From positions 1-39,521 of the forward strand of contig CAIWQV010000072.1 in assembly GCA_903914945.1 (NCBI GenBank): 39,521 bases of DNA. The letters are read 5' to 3'. The position numbers and the translations under genes are program-made. Source of the stretch: an uncultured Methylophilaceae bacterium. Lineage in GTDB: Bacteria > Pseudomonadota > Gammaproteobacteria > Burkholderiales > Methylophilaceae. Shown one piece after another: positions 19,278 to 30,720 of the stretch (the stretch's first letter is position 1; each line of letters opens with the position of its first letter). The notes under the pieces are model-generated. The model searched no databases. It was not told the origin of the DNA and saw only the letters and a program-made list of their open reading frames with translations.

Positions 19278-20411
19278 ATGTTAACTAAATTATTTAAATC
19301 ATCAAAAACGTCATTTCAAATATTTAATGCTTTATATCTTTCCTTTTTATTAGGAGGTGCTTTTTACGCATTAAAAACATTTCATAACTATATGGATATT
19401 TATGAAAAGGCTATTTTATTTGGCAGTGTTGGTTTTTTTAGTTGGCTTGGTTGGAGCTGGAATCACTTCAAAAAGATTATTATCTTAGTTTTTGCCATTA
19501 GTCTTTTTGCAATTCAACTCTATGGCGGAGCGCTAGCAAATAGTGAGCATATCTTTTTATTAAAATATCTCATATCAAGTCAGTCAGCCATTATGTGGAT
19601 GAATGTTTTTTTTGCTTTAGCACTTTTACTTTATTGGTTAGGGTTACTTACAAAAAATAATTTAGTCGATGATATTGCATCTTCCTTTACATCCTTAGCG
19701 GTTTTATTTGGATTTATAGGGCTTCTCGTAAGATGGTATGAATCTTATTTGATAGGACTGGATATTGGACATATCCCGATTAGTAATTTATATGAGGTAT
19801 TTATTCTATTTTGTTTGATTACATCTCTTCTTTATCTATTCTACGAAGAAAGATTTAATACTAAAAAATTAGGTGCTTTCGTATTGATTGTTATAAATGC
19901 AGCTGTAGGATTTATTCTATGGTATACCTTCGACCGGCATGCAGATGGAGTTCAGCCGCTAGTTCCAGCCCTTCAATCTTACTGGATGAAAATACATGTC
20001 CCTGCTAATTTTATAGGGTATGGCGCTTTTTCCTTAGCAGCAATGGTGTCTCTAGCCTACATACTTGCAGGTAAAAAAATATTAACTTCTTATTTGCCAA
20101 AGCCGGCTGTGCTTGATGATCTTATATATAAATCAATTGCAATTGGCTTTATCTTTTTTACTATTGCAACCATATTGGGCGCTATATGGGCGGGTGAAGC
20201 CTGGGGCGGCTACTGGTCATGGGATCCCAAAGAAACGTGGGCTTTAATAGTCTGGCTAAACTACGCTGCTTGGCTACATTATCGAATTGTTAAAGGACTA
20301 AGAGGCCCTGTTTTAGCTTGGTGGGCTTTAATTGGACTTGTTGTAACTACCTTTGCTTTTTTAGGTGTCAATATGTTTTTATCAGGACTCCATTCCTACG
20401 GCCAGCTTTAA
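19278..20411 (+). CDS. Cytochrome c biogenesis protein ResC/CcsA type (often annotated CcsB)
   Basis: Heme-handling WWD motif WAGEAWGGYWSWDPKETWALIVWLNYAAWLH. Confidence 0.94.
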   Translation: MLTKLFKSSKTSFQIFNALYLSFLLGGAFYALKTFHNYMDIYEKAILFGSVGFFSWLGWSWNHFKKIIILVFAISLFAIQLYGGALANSEHIFLLKYLISSQSAIMWMNVFFALALLLYWLGLLTKNNLVDDIASSFTSLAVLFGFIGLLVRWYESYLIGLDIGHIPISNLYEVFILFCLITSLLYLFYEERFNTKKLGAFVLIVINAAVGFILWYTFDRHADGVQPLVPALQSYWMKIHVPANFIGYGAFSLAAMVSLAYILAGKKILTSYLPKPAVLDDLIYKSIAIGFIFFTIATILGAIWAGEAWGGYWSWDPKETWALIVWLNYAAWLHYRIVKGLRGPVLAWWALIGLVVTTFAFLGVNMFLSGLHSYGQL

Positions 20412-20451
20412 TTACATGTAAAATAAGCATATAAAAATCCATACTTAAAAA

Positions 20452-21255
20452 ATGACCCAAAAAAATATAGTTGAAATTGAAAATTTATCTTTTGGCTACG
20501 GAAATCGTATGCTTCACAAAGGTATTAATATGGTTTTCCCTCGAGGGAAAGTTACGGCTATTATGGGTGGAAGTGGCTGCGGTAAAACTACCATTCTTCG
20601 TCTAATAGGTGGCCAAATAAAACCTAAAGTAGGTCAAGTATCTGTAGATGGCAAGATTGTCCATAAACAAGATAGACATGGCATTTATGAATTGCGAAGA
20701 AAAATGGGTATGCTTTTTCAGCATGGCGCTCTTTTTACTGATTTATCTGTATTTGATAACGTGGCATTCCCAATTCGAGAACACACCAAACTTCCTGAAA
20801 GTATGATTCGTGATTTAGTGCTTATGAAATTAAACGCTGTTGGTCTTCGGGGCGCTCATAAACTCATGTCCACAGAATTATCAGGCGGAATGGCAAGACG
20901 GGTAGCGCTTGCAAGAGCTATTGCTTTAGATCCAGATATTATTATGTATGACGAACCTTTTGCAGGATTAGACCCCATTTCTATGGCGGTCATTTGCGAC
21001 TTAATCAGAACGCTCAATGATGCACTAGGCGCAACTTCAATCATTGTGACCCATGATGTGGAAGAGGCTTTTTCTTTTGCAGATTATATTTATTTTGTTG
21101 CAGATGGAGTTGTAGCGGCTGAAGGAACGCCTAAAGAATTATCAAAATCTAAACTGCCTTTTGTGCATCAGTTTGTGCATGGCGAGAAAGATGGCCCGGT
21201 TCCATTCCATTACAATGCACCTAACTATAAAAAAGATATTTACGAGTCAGTCTAA
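20452..21255 (+). CDS. mlaF: Phospholipid transport ABC ATP-binding protein MlaF
   Basis: Walker A GGSGCGKTT, LSGGMARRVALARAIALDPDIIMYDEPFAGLDP; followed by mlaE and mlaD. Confidence 0.95.
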   Translation: MTQKNIVEIENLSFGYGNRMLHKGINMVFPRGKVTAIMGGSGCGKTTILRLIGGQIKPKVGQVSVDGKIVHKQDRHGIYELRRKMGMLFQHGALFTDLSVFDNVAFPIREHTKLPESMIRDLVLMKLNAVGLRGAHKLMSTELSGGMARRVALARAIALDPDIIMYDEPFAGLDPISMAVICDLIRTLNDALGATSIIVTHDVEEAFSFADYIYFVADGVVAAEGTPKELSKSKLPFVHQFVHGEKDGPVPFHYNAPNYKKDIYESV

Positions 21256-21258
21256 TTT

Positions 21259-22047
21259 ATGAATCCTATTTTTAAAATTTTAAGTAATTTAGGTAATCAA
21301 GTTACCTCAAGGATTTGGCGCCTGGGCTCAGCGGCACGCTTGTTTTTTCTAACGTTAATTTATTCGGGCGAAAGCTTTAAGCGTATTCATTTAACAATTC
21401 GCGAAATTTATTTCACCGGAGTCATGTCTTTAATTATTATTATTGTATCCGCCTTCTTCGTGGGCATGGTTTTGGGTTTACAAGGCTACTACACACTTCA
21501 GAAATATGGCTCTTCTGAGTCTATAGGCGTTTTGGTTGCACTTGCACTCTTAAGAGAGCTTGGCCCAGTAGTAACAGCTCTTCTATTTGCAGGAAGAGCA
21601 GGCACAGCAATTACAGCTGAGATTGGCTTAATGAAGGCGACCGAGCAATTATCGGCGATGGAAATGATGGCTGTGAGCCCCATTGCTAGAATCATTGGCC
21701 CTAGATTTTGGGCTGGCGTCATTTCAATGCCCATATTAGCCTCTATTTTCTCAATGGTAGGCGTGATGGGCGGCTATTTAGTTGCAGTTCCAATTATTGG
21801 CGTAGATCATGGCGCATTTTGGTCACAAATGAATGTGAATGTTGATTTTAGGTTTGATGTTGTCAATGGACTCATTAAAAGTTTTGTATTTGGAGTCGCG
21901 TGTACGATCATTGCTCTTTATGAAGGTTTCGATGCCCCGCCAACAGCAGAAGGCGTAAGTCGAGCCACTACAAGAACTGTAGTAACTTCTTCATTGACTG
22001 TTTTGGGATTAGATTTTATTTTAACTTCGTTTATGATTGCGCATTAA
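21259..22047 (+). CDS. mlaE: Phospholipid transport permease MlaE
   Basis: MlaE/YrbE family: LREIYFTGVMSL, ALLRELGPVVTALLFAGRAGTAITAEIGLMKATEQLSAMEMMAVSP. Confidence 0.96.
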   Translation: MNPIFKILSNLGNQVTSRIWRLGSAARLFFLTLIYSGESFKRIHLTIREIYFTGVMSLIIIIVSAFFVGMVLGLQGYYTLQKYGSSESIGVLVALALLRELGPVVTALLFAGRAGTAITAEIGLMKATEQLSAMEMMAVSPIARIIGPRFWAGVISMPILASIFSMVGVMGGYLVAVPIIGVDHGAFWSQMNVNVDFRFDVVNGLIKSFVFGVACTIIALYEGFDAPPTAEGVSRATTRTVVTSSLTVLGLDFILTSFMIAH

Positions 22048-22065
22048 TAAAGGATTGGAGCACTT

Positions 22066-22533
22066 ATGGATAAAACAACATTAGATATTTGGGTAGGTTT
22101 ATTTGTAGCCATTGGAATTGCTGCACTTATGGGACTAGCTATGAAAGTAGGTAACCTTACAAGTAATACGCTAGGCGAAACTTATTCAGTTTATGCAAAC
22201 TATGAAAATATTGGTGGCCTTAAGCCTAGAGCGCCAGTTAAAAGTTCTGGTGTTGTTGTTGGTCGTATTGATAACATTAAATTCGATACAAAAGCTTATC
22301 AAGCAGTCGTTACTTTAAAGATAGACAAAAGATACCCATTTCCTAAAGATACTTTTGCAAATATTTATACTTCAGGCCTATTGGGTGAGCAATATATTAG
22401 CTTGGAAGCAGGGGGCGATGACCATTTTTTAAAAGAAGGCGACCGTATTTCTAAGACCCAAGATGCAGTTGTATTAGAAAAACTCATCAGTCAGTTCTTG
22501 TATAATAAAGCTACTGAAGAACCTAAAAAATAA
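22066..22533 (+). CDS. mlaD: Outer membrane lipid asymmetry protein MlaD (MCE domain)
   Basis: N-terminal anchor and MCE domain VYANYENIGGLKPRAPVKSSGVVVGRID...GLLGEQYISLEAGGD. Confidence 0.95.
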   Translation: MDKTTLDIWVGLFVAIGIAALMGLAMKVGNLTSNTLGETYSVYANYENIGGLKPRAPVKSSGVVVGRIDNIKFDTKAYQAVVTLKIDKRYPFPKDTFANIYTSGLLGEQYISLEAGGDDHFLKEGDRISKTQDAVVLEKLISQFLYNKATEEPKK

Positions 22534-22560
22534 TTGAAATTTAAAAGGAATTTAAGAGCC

Positions 22561-23175
22561 ATGAAAAAGTTTTTATTAGTGATTTTAAGTTTACTCCTGT
22601 CAATGAGCTTATTTGCTGCAGAGGCCCCGGATGCATTTGTTAAAAAAACGGCTGATGAAGTTTTTGAAATTTTAAAAACGGATAAAGATCTTAAGACAGG
22701 TAACAAAGAAAAAGCCTATAAAGTTACTGAGGAAAAAATACTTCCATATTTCGATTTTGATCGAATATCTAAACTTGTTTTGGGTAAAGCCTATCCAGCA
22801 GCATCGAAAGAAGAGCAAGAAGGATTTAAAAAAGAATTTAGAACAATGCTTGTTAAAACTTATGGCAGTGCACTATTAAAATTTAAAGATCAAACACTAA
22901 GTTATAAGCCAGCTCGATATTCACCCACAGATGAAGAAGTTCTAGTGAAAACAGAAATTTTACAGCCGGGCGCGCCATCTCTACCGATCGATTACATGCT
23001 TGAAAAAGATGGTAATTCTTGGAAAGTTTTTGACATTATTATTGAGGGCGTAAGTTTAGTGACAAATTATCGCGGCCAATTTGGCAATGAAATTAGACAA
23101 AATGGTATGGCGTCTCTTATTACAAAACTTGCTGAGAAGAATGCTAACTTCGAGAAGACAACAGCAAACAAATGA
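22561..23175 (+). CDS. mlaC: Phospholipid-binding protein MlaC (ATG 22561 preferred over ORF start 22534)
   Basis: Signal peptide MKKFLLVILSLLLSMSLFAAEA; YDF-like FDFDRISKLVLGKAYPAASKEEQEGFKKEF. Confidence 0.92.
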   Translation: MKKFLLVILSLLLSMSLFAAEAPDAFVKKTADEVFEILKTDKDLKTGNKEKAYKVTEEKILPYFDFDRISKLVLGKAYPAASKEEQEGFKKEFRTMLVKTYGSALLKFKDQTLSYKPARYSPTDEEVLVKTEILQPGAPSLPIDYMLEKDGNSWKVFDIIIEGVSLVTNYRGQFGNEIRQNGMASLITKLAEKNANFEKTTANK

Positions 23176-23456
23176 TTGTTTTTGATAAAAACCAATGGCA
23201 GTTAAGTGGCGATCTCACTATTGAAAAAATTCCAGGTATCATTGATTTAATTGCTAAGCAAAAAACAGAAAAAACAACAACAATTGATTTTTCAAAAGTA
23301 ACTGCAATAGATACTTCAACATTAAGTTTAATTTTTGAATTACAACGGCAAGCTAATATCACTCAATCGCATTTTGTTTTTAAAAATCTACCCAAAAACT
23401 TAAACAGCCTAGCAAAATTATATGGAGTGGAAGACCTTGTATCTTCCCTCCATTAA
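23172..23456 (+). CDS. mlaB: STAS-domain protein MlaB
   Basis: STAS pattern WQLSGDLTIEKIPGI...IDFSKVTAIDTSTLSLIFELQRQA; 4-bp overlap with mlaC. Confidence 0.85.
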   Translation: MIVFDKNQWQLSGDLTIEKIPGIIDLIAKQKTEKTTTIDFSKVTAIDTSTLSLIFELQRQANITQSHFVFKNLPKNLNSLAKLYGVEDLVSSLH

Positions 23457-23503
23457 TTTCTCATTATTAACCTCACTCGAAAGAACTTGCCGAATTCATT
23501 GCA

Positions 23504-24415
23504 ATGAAAAAAGCTATTGTATTTAATAAAGTAAAAAAGAACTTTGGTAAATTAGAGGCATTAAAAGGGATTGATTTAACAATTGATGAGGGGGAGTTTT
23601 TCGCCCTGCTTGGCCCTAATGGTGCTGGCAAATCAACACTTATTAATATTCTTGCGGGCCTTATGAAGCCAACCTCAGGCTCAGTTAAAGTCATGGGCCA
23701 CGATGTGATCGTGGATTACCAAAATGCAAGAAGGTCACTTGGAGTTGTACCTCAGGAATTAGTATTCGATCCTTTTTTTAATGTTCGAGAAATGCTTAGA
23801 TTCCAAGCAGGTTATTTTGGTAAAGGCCGAGAAAATGATGACTGGATTGATGAGGTCATCGAAGGTCTTGATCTTCAAGATAAGGCCAATACAAATATGA
23901 GAATGCTTTCAGGCGGCATGAAAAGACGAGCGTTAATTGCTCAAGCACTTGTCCATAAGCCTCCAGTGATTGTTTTAGATGAGCCCACAGCGGGCGTGGA
24001 CGTAGAGCTTAGAAAAAAATTATGGCAATTCATTAAAAAGCTTAATCAAAAAGGCCATACCATTGTGTTAACGACGCATTATTTGGAAGAGGCAGAGACA
24101 TTGTGCAGTCGTGTAGCTATGATGGATCAAGGTAAAGTGGTTGCATTAGATAAAACAAGAAATTTATTAAAACGTTTTTCAGCAAAGAATTTAAATTTAC
24201 GCCTTGACTTAAAAGGTAAGAAAATCCCAGCAAGCATTCAAAGACTTATGCAGACGACTGATCAAAATTTTGTAACTTTTTTACTTAAGGATATTACAGC
24301 AGTCGAATTAATTATAAGTGAATTAAAAAAATCTAAAATTGCAATTTTGGATATGGAGCTAAAAAATTCTGATTTAGAGAATGTCTTCCTTAAGCTTACA
24401 GGAAGTAAAAAATAA
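23504..24415 (+). CDS. ABC transporter ATP-binding protein (YadG-like)
   Basis: GPNGAGKSTLINILAG, LSGGMKRRALIAQALVHKPPVIVLDEPTAGVD. Confidence 0.92.
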   Translation: MKKAIVFNKVKKNFGKLEALKGIDLTIDEGEFFALLGPNGAGKSTLINILAGLMKPTSGSVKVMGHDVIVDYQNARRSLGVVPQELVFDPFFNVREMLRFQAGYFGKGRENDDWIDEVIEGLDLQDKANTNMRMLSGGMKRRALIAQALVHKPPVIVLDEPTAGVDVELRKKLWQFIKKLNQKGHTIVLTTHYLEEAETLCSRVAMMDQGKVVALDKTRNLLKRFSAKNLNLRLDLKGKKIPASIQRLMQTTDQNFVTFLLKDITAVELIISELKKSKIAILDMELKNSDLENVFLKLTGSKK

Positions 24416-25188
24416 TGAATTTAAAAGATGAATTTTTAGGGACATGGACGCTTCTTAAAAAAGAACTACTTCGATTTTGGCGTGTAGTCTTTCAAACCGT
24501 TGCAGCACCCGTGATAACGGCGGTCCTTTATCTTCTTATTTTTTCACATGTATTAGCAAATCATGTAAAAGTTTATGACAATGTAAATTACACAGCCTTT
24601 CTTATTCCAGGACTGATTATGATGTCATTATTACAAAATGCATTTGCAAATAGCTCATCAAGCCTAATTCAATCCAAAGTGATGGGTAATATTGTATTTA
24701 TTTTATTAACGCCCATTACCTATTTACAGTTTTTTCTAGCTTTTTTAATAGCTTCAATTGTCCGAGGTGTTTTTGTAGGTACTTGTATTTACCTATTTGC
24801 TCTTTTATTTGTAGATTTGCCTATGCTGCATCCATGGATTATTTTCGGGTTTGCAATCATTGGCGGGGCGTTGTTAGGTACTTTTGGCATTATTGCAGGT
24901 ATATGGGCTCACCGATTTGATCAAATGGCAGCATTCCAAAATTTTGTCATCATGCCATTGTCATTTTTGTCTGGCGTATTTTATTCGATTCATTCTCTGC
25001 CACCTTTTTGGCAGAAGTTATCTCAACTCAACCCTTTCTTTTATATGATTGATGGGTTTAGATACGGTTTTTTTGGGCAGTCCGACGTTGCTCCGTTATT
25101 AAGCCTCTCAATCGTAACCGCGTTTTTTATTGTGTTAGCTTCCATTACCCTAGGAATGCTAAAATCCGGCTATAAATTACGAGGCTAA
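24415..25188 (+). CDS. ABC-2 type transporter permease (YadH-like)
   Basis: ABC-2 permease pattern with LSGVFYSIHSLPPFWQKLSQLNPFFYMIDGFRYGF; coupled to the ATPase by a TAATG overlap. Confidence 0.92.
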   Translation: MNLKDEFLGTWTLLKKELLRFWRVVFQTVAAPVITAVLYLLIFSHVLANHVKVYDNVNYTAFLIPGLIMMSLLQNAFANSSSSLIQSKVMGNIVFILLTPITYLQFFLAFLIASIVRGVFVGTCIYLFALLFVDLPMLHPWIIFGFAIIGGALLGTFGIIAGIWAHRFDQMAAFQNFVIMPLSFLSGVFYSIHSLPPFWQKLSQLNPFFYMIDGFRYGFFGQSDVAPLLSLSIVTAFFIVLASITLGMLKSGYKLRG

Positions 25189-25191
25189 AAA

Positions 25192-25434
25192 ATGACTGCA
25201 GACGACATTAGGCAATCTATTGTTGAAAAACTCGAATGTGAGTTCATTAATATTTTAGGTGAAGACGGTGCTCATTTTGAAGGCACTATTGTCAGTCAGT
25301 TATTTGAGGGATTAAATCGCGTAAAACAACATCAAATGGTATTTAGTGCGTTGGGCGATAAGATGAAAAGTGAAATACATGCTTTATCTATGAAAACTTA
25401 TACGCCAAGTGAATGGAAACAATTAAAAAACTAA
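25192..25434 (+). CDS. BolA-family protein, IbaG type
   Basis: GLNRVKQHQMVFSALGDKMKSEIHALSMKTYTPSEW. Confidence 0.88.
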   Translation: MTADDIRQSIVEKLECEFINILGEDGAHFEGTIVSQLFEGLNRVKQHQMVFSALGDKMKSEIHALSMKTYTPSEWKQLKN

Positions 25435-25450
25435 TATTAAGGACTTATAT

Positions 25451-25762
25451 ATGAGCGCGCAAGACAAGATTCAAAAAACGATTAATGAAAATGATGTAGT
25501 TCTATACATGAAAGGAAACCCTAAATTTCCTCAGTGCGGATTTTCAAGTTTAGCCACCAAAATTTTAGAGGCATGTGATACCGATTTTTATACAGTTGAT
25601 GTTTTGCAAGATCCAGAAGTGCGAGAGGGCATTAAGGTATTTGCTAATTGGCCAACTATTCCGCAACTTTATATTCATGGAGAGTTTATTGGCGGCGCTG
25701 ATATTATGAAAGAGATGTATGAAAATGGAGAATTAATAAAGCTATTAAAGGCCAATTCATAA
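25451..25762 (+). CDS. grxD: Monothiol (CGFS-type) glutaredoxin Grx4/GrxD
   Basis: [26 protein letters not shown] and [30 protein letters not shown]. Confidence 0.96.
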   Translation: MSAQDKIQKTINENDVVLYMKGNPKFPQCGFSSLATKILEACDTDFYTVDVLQDPEVREGIKVFANWPTIPQLYIHGEFIGGADIMKEMYENGELIKLLKANS

Positions 25763-25763
25763 C

Positions 25764-27029
25764 TTGGATAAATTTGTTATTCGAGGGCAATCCCCTCTTC
25801 ACGGCGAGCTTGAGATATCAGGCGCCAAAAATGCAGCTTTACCCATACTAATTGCGTCTCTTCTCACGGAAGAAAAGCTATCATTAACGCATGTGCCACA
25901 TCTTCAAGATGTAAATACAACAAAGTCATTATTAAAGTATATGGGCGTAGATATACAGAGTGCAGATAACTCAATTCAATTAACTGCAAAAGACATTCTT
26001 AATAAAAATGCTCCTTATGAGCGCGTAAAAACAATGCGCGCTTCTATTCTTGTTCTAGGCCCCTTACTTACAAGATTTGGTGAAGCTCGAGTTTCATTGC
26101 CGGGAGGATGTGCTATTGGATCAAGACCTGTGGATATCCATATCAAAGGACTTCAGGCTATGGGGGCAAAAATAGATATTCACGGAGGTTATATTGAAGC
26201 TTCTACTAAGCATTTACCCAAATCGAAATTGCAGGGGGCTAAATTTTATATGGATATTGTGACCGTAACGGGCACAGAGAATTTAATGATGGCTGCTTCA
26301 TTAGCAGAAGGAGTAACCATCCTAGAGAATGCAGCCAAAGAGCCTGAGGTTGTCGATCTTGGAGAATGTTTAAATAAAATGGGTGCAAAGATTAAAGGTT
26401 TAGGGACCGATATCATCACCATCGAAGGTGTTGATTCTCTGCATGCAGCAAATCATGATGTGATATTTGATAGAATTGAAGCAGGCACATACTTGGCAGC
26501 TGTTGCGATGACAGGCGGTGACGTACTTTTAAAAAATGTACAGATAAAATACTTAGATGCCATCACCCAAAAATTGATAGAGACTGGCGTTAGAATTGAA
26601 TCACATGAAAATTCAATTCGCATTCGAAGTGATGGAAAGCTAAAGGCGGTTAGTTTAAGAACTGCCCCTTATCCAGCATTTCCAACTGATATGCAAGCAC
26701 AAATGATGGCGCTGAATACGATTGCAGATGGTGTTTCTGAAATCACTGAAACGATATTTGAGAATCGTTTTATGCATGTTCAAGAGCTTATTCGCATGGG
26801 TGCACAAATTGATATTAGAGGAAATACGGCAATTATTAGGGGTAAAGAATACTTAGAAGGAGCATCTGTCATGGCAACAGATTTAAGAGCTTCTGCAAGT
26901 CTAGTTATTGCAAGTTTGGCAGCAAGAGGACAAACTACGATTGAGCGTATTTATCATCTCGATCGTGGGTATGAAAAATTAGAAGATAAATTAAATCAAT
27001 TGGGCGCCAATATTAAACGGATTCATTAA
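25764..27029 (+). CDS. murA: UDP-N-acetylglucosamine 1-carboxyvinyltransferase (TTG start)
   Basis: [56 protein letters not shown]. Confidence 0.97.
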   Translation: MDKFVIRGQSPLHGELEISGAKNAALPILIASLLTEEKLSLTHVPHLQDVNTTKSLLKYMGVDIQSADNSIQLTAKDILNKNAPYERVKTMRASILVLGPLLTRFGEARVSLPGGCAIGSRPVDIHIKGLQAMGAKIDIHGGYIEASTKHLPKSKLQGAKFYMDIVTVTGTENLMMAASLAEGVTILENAAKEPEVVDLGECLNKMGAKIKGLGTDIITIEGVDSLHAANHDVIFDRIEAGTYLAAVAMTGGDVLLKNVQIKYLDAITQKLIETGVRIESHENSIRIRSDGKLKAVSLRTAPYPAFPTDMQAQMMALNTIADGVSEITETIFENRFMHVQELIRMGAQIDIRGNTAIIRGKEYLEGASVMATDLRASASLVIASLAARGQTTIERIYHLDRGYEKLEDKLNQLGANIKRIH

Positions 27030-27030
27030 G

Positions 27031-27672
27031 ATGAAAATTACAATAGCCTTATCTAAAGGAAGAATATTTGAACAAACCATCCCTCTTCTAGAGAAGCTTG
27101 GGATTACGTGCAATGAAGATCCTGAGACCTCAAGAAAGCTCATCTTAGATACTAATCAAAAAGATATAAAACTGATAATTGTGAGAGCTACGGATGTGCC
27201 TACTTATGTTGAATACGGTGCAGCAGATATTGGTATTACAGGTAAAGATATTTTAGATGAATATACGGGCGAAGGACTTTATCAACCTATCGATCTTAAT
27301 ATTGGTCTTTGCAAAATGATGGTAGCAGCTAAACAAGATTTTGATTATGCAGCGGCGATTCAAAAAGGTATTCGATTAAAGGTTGCAACTAAATATGTAA
27401 AAGTTGCCAAGGAACATTTTGCGAAAAAGGGCATGCATATCGATTTAATTAAATTATATGGATCGATGGAATTAGCCCCTCTAGTTGGACTTGCAGATGT
27501 AATTGTAGATTTGGTTAGCACAGGCAAAACGCTGAAAGCAAATAATCTTGTTGCAGTTGAAGACATTTGTGATATCAGCTCAAGATTAATTATTAACCAA
27601 GCATCTTTAAAATTAAAAAGAGAGTTCTTGCAGCCTATTCTTAGTCAATTCGAAAAAGTAGTCAAAGCATAA
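27031..27672 (+). CDS. hisG: ATP phosphoribosyltransferase, short form
   Basis: [39 protein letters not shown]; 213 aa, no C-terminal regulatory domain. Confidence 0.97.
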   Translation: MKITIALSKGRIFEQTIPLLEKLGITCNEDPETSRKLILDTNQKDIKLIIVRATDVPTYVEYGAADIGITGKDILDEYTGEGLYQPIDLNIGLCKMMVAAKQDFDYAAAIQKGIRLKVATKYVKVAKEHFAKKGMHIDLIKLYGSMELAPLVGLADVIVDLVSTGKTLKANNLVAVEDICDISSRLIINQASLKLKREFLQPILSQFEKVVKA

Positions 27673-27680
27673 TAATTTCT

Positions 27681-28985
27681 ATGATTCAAATTAAAAAATT
27701 AAACACCCAAGACCAGAACTTTAAAGATCAATTAAGTCAGCTCATTTTTTTTGAGGCCGAGGAAAATACTCAAATTGAAAAAACTGTCGCAGAGATTTTG
27801 AGTGATGTGAAAAAAAGAGGTGATCAAGCTGTAATTGAATATACAAAAAAATTTGATCATGTGGAATTTTCGCGTATGGAAGAGCTTGAGATCTCTAAAG
27901 AAGAATTAAATTTAGCCTTAGAGACTTTGCCAAAGCCTTCAAGAGAAGCATTAGAAGAAGCTGCCAAGAGAGTTTTTGATTATCACAAGAAACAATTAAT
28001 GATCTCTTGGAGCTATACAGAAGAAGATGAAACATTGCTCGGTCAAAAAGTAACTTCGTTAGATCGTGTAGGTCTTTATGTCCCTGGCGGAAAAGCAGCT
28101 TACCCTTCTTCAGTACTTATGAATGCGATACCAGCAAAGGTTGCTGGAGTCGAAGAGATTATTATGGTCGTTCCATCGCCATATGGAGAAAGAAATCAGT
28201 TAGTTCTAGCAGCAGCAGCACTTGTAAAAGTGGACCGTGTATTTGCTATTGGTGGTGCGCAGGCTATTGCAGCCCTTGCATATGGAACCAAAACAATTCC
28301 TCAGGTTGATAAAATTGTAGGCCCTGGGAATGCATACGTTGCAGAGGCCAAGAGAAGGGTATTTGGTGTAGTGGGGATTGATATGGTAGCAGGGCCATCT
28401 GAAATACTTATTATTGCAGATGAAAAATCTAATCCAGACTGGATTGCGATGGATTTATTTTCCCAGGCTGAACATGATGAACTTGCGCAATCTATTTTAA
28501 TTAGCCCAAGTGAAAAACTTCTTAATCAAGTTCAAGAAAGTATTAACAAACTGATTGATGGCATGCCAAGAAAAAAGATTATTGAAACCTCTTTAGTGAA
28601 TAGAGGTGCAATGATTAAAGTTGAAACATTAGAAGAGGCAGCAGAAATCTCAAATTTTATTTCGCCAGAACATTTAGAGCTTTCAGTAGATGATCCTGAT
28701 GAGCTTGTTAAAAGTATCAAACATGCAGGTGCTATTTTTATGGGAAGAAATACCTGTGAAGCTGTGGGCGACTATTGCGCTGGACCAAACCATGTATTAC
28801 CCACATCAAGAACAGCAAGATTTTCATCTCCACTTGGCGTATATGATTTTCAAAAACGCTCCAGTTTAATTAAGTTATCTAATCAGGGCGCCAGTAAGCT
28901 TGGAAAAATTGCTTCAGTGTTAGCGCATGGGGAAGGTCTCCAAGCACATGCAAAATCAGCAGAATATCGTATAGATAATGAGTAA
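27681..28985 (+). CDS. hisD: Histidinol dehydrogenase
   Basis: [66 protein letters not shown]. Confidence 0.98.
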   Translation: MIQIKKLNTQDQNFKDQLSQLIFFEAEENTQIEKTVAEILSDVKKRGDQAVIEYTKKFDHVEFSRMEELEISKEELNLALETLPKPSREALEEAAKRVFDYHKKQLMISWSYTEEDETLLGQKVTSLDRVGLYVPGGKAAYPSSVLMNAIPAKVAGVEEIIMVVPSPYGERNQLVLAAAALVKVDRVFAIGGAQAIAALAYGTKTIPQVDKIVGPGNAYVAEAKRRVFGVVGIDMVAGPSEILIIADEKSNPDWIAMDLFSQAEHDELAQSILISPSEKLLNQVQESINKLIDGMPRKKIIETSLVNRGAMIKVETLEEAAEISNFISPEHLELSVDDPDELVKSIKHAGAIFMGRNTCEAVGDYCAGPNHVLPTSRTARFSSPLGVYDFQKRSSLIKLSNQGASKLGKIASVLAHGEGLQAHAKSAEYRIDNE

Positions 28986-30042
28986 ATTTTGGAGCAAGGT
29001 CGTTCATAACTTGACGCCTTACATTCCTGGCGAACAACCTAAACTTAATAATTTAATTAAGTTAAATACTAACGAGAATCCTTATGGGCCGAGCCCAAAA
29101 GTTCTTGCTGCCATTAGCCAGTCTTCAGATAATACTTTACGGCTTTACCCAGATCCGAACTCAGAAGCGCTTAAAAAAATAATCGCTGATTATTTTAATG
29201 TAAATACATATAATATTTTTTTAGGAAATGGTTCAGATGAAGTTCTAGCGATTGCTTTTCAAGCGCTCCTAAAACATAACTCTCCTATTTTATTCCCTGA
29301 CATTACCTATAGTTTTTATCCGGTGTATTGCAAGCTATATGAAATTGACTTCAAAGTATTACCCCTTAATGATTTTTTCGAAATTGAATTAGATGATTAT
29401 TCAATGCCTAATGGAGGCGTTATTTTCCCGAATCCCAATGCACCAACTGGCATCCCCTTATCGCTAAATCAAATTGAAAGATTTCTTAAAAAAAATAATG
29501 ATTCCGTCGTGATTGTAGATGAGGCTTATGTTGATTTTGGAACAGAATCAGTAGTTGGTCTTACAGAAAAATATAATAATTTATTGGTTACCCATTCATT
29601 TTCAAAATCAAGATCATTGGCAGGACTTAGAATTGGCTATGCTATAGGACATAAAGATCTCATCGAAGCTTTAGTCAGGGTGAAGGACAGCTTTAATTCT
29701 TATCCGATAGATAGATTAGGGCTCATTGCAGGTATCGAATCTTTTAAAGATGATTTATATTTTAAAAGTAGCTGTAAAAAAGTGATTGCTACCAAAATAA
29801 AATTTACAGAAGGCTTGAAAAGCCTTGGGTTTTCAGTATTGCCTTCTGGCGCCAATTTTGTATTTGCTAAACATGTTTCTGTCGATGGAAAAATAATCGT
29901 GAACCAATTAAGAGAGCATGGAATTGTTGTAAGGCGTTTTGATAATCCAGAACGAATTTCTTCTTATGTCCGATTTACAATTGGTTCAAACGAGGAAATA
30001 GATACATTACTGAACACTTTAAAACTTATACTAAGCATATGA
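28978..30042 (+). CDS. hisC: Histidinol-phosphate aminotransferase
   Basis: [50 protein letters not shown]. Confidence 0.97.
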   Translation: MSKFWSKVVHNLTPYIPGEQPKLNNLIKLNTNENPYGPSPKVLAAISQSSDNTLRLYPDPNSEALKKIIADYFNVNTYNIFLGNGSDEVLAIAFQALLKHNSPILFPDITYSFYPVYCKLYEIDFKVLPLNDFFEIELDDYSMPNGGVIFPNPNAPTGIPLSLNQIERFLKKNNDSVVIVDEAYVDFGTESVVGLTEKYNNLLVTHSFSKSRSLAGLRIGYAIGHKDLIEALVRVKDSFNSYPIDRLGLIAGIESFKDDLYFKSSCKKVIATKIKFTEGLKSLGFSVLPSGANFVFAKHVSVDGKIIVNQLREHGIVVRRFDNPERISSYVRFTIGSNEEIDTLLNTLKLILSI

Positions 30043-30101
30043 AATAATTGATGTTAATTACATTTTGAATAGGTTAAAATGCATTATCAATCTTTAAGAA
30101 T

Positions 30102-30698
30102 ATGGCTATGAAAAGATCAGGAAGCGTTTCAAGAAAAACACATGAAACTCAAATTGAAGTGAGTATCGATTTGGATGGCAAAGGCACATCTAAATTAAAT
30201 ACTGGCATTGGTTTTCTAGATCATATGTTAGATCAAATTGCTCGTCATGGCATGATAGATCTTACTGTTGAAGCCAAAGGTGATTTACACATCGATGCGC
30301 ATCATACTGTAGAAGATATTGGTATTGTCATGGGCCAGGCTTTCAATAAAGCCATTGGCGATAAAAAAGGTATTAAAAGATACGGCCATGCTTATGTCCC
30401 TCTTGACGAAGCTTTGTCTAGAGTAGTTCTCGATATCTCTGGTAGACCAGGGCTTGAATTTAACGTTGAATTTAAAAGAGCAGCTATTGGCGAATTTGAT
30501 GTAGACCTTGTACATGAATTTTTCCAAGGATTTGTAAATCATGCAAATATCACAATGCACATTGACAATCTCAAAGGTGATAATTCACATCATCAAGCAG
30601 AAACTATTTTTAAAGCTTTCGGTAGAGCATTAAGAATGGCTATTGATATTGACCCTAATTTGCTAGGCATTACTCCATCAACTAAAGGTAGTTTATAA
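30102..30698 (+). CDS. hisB: Imidazoleglycerol-phosphate dehydratase (monofunctional)
   Basis: [46 protein letters not shown]. Confidence 0.98.
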   Translation: MAMKRSGSVSRKTHETQIEVSIDLDGKGTSKLNTGIGFLDHMLDQIARHGMIDLTVEAKGDLHIDAHHTVEDIGIVMGQAFNKAIGDKKGIKRYGHAYVPLDEALSRVVLDISGRPGLEFNVEFKRAAIGEFDVDLVHEFFQGFVNHANITMHIDNLKGDNSHHQAETIFKAFGRALRMAIDIDPNLLGITPSTKGSL

Positions 30699-30720
30699 AT
30701 CTTTCTTCATTAAAGTAATA

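Noticed and set aside
20452-25188. Two consecutive ABC systems considered as a defence or secretion island
   Set aside because: Both match familiar families (MlaFEDCB and YadGH-like ABC-2) in a normal core-genome position, with no island signatures.
30043-30101. Possible internal promoter between hisC and hisB (TAAAAT at 30075-30080)
   Set aside because: No acceptable -35 at 16-18 bp upstream; too weak in AT-rich DNA.
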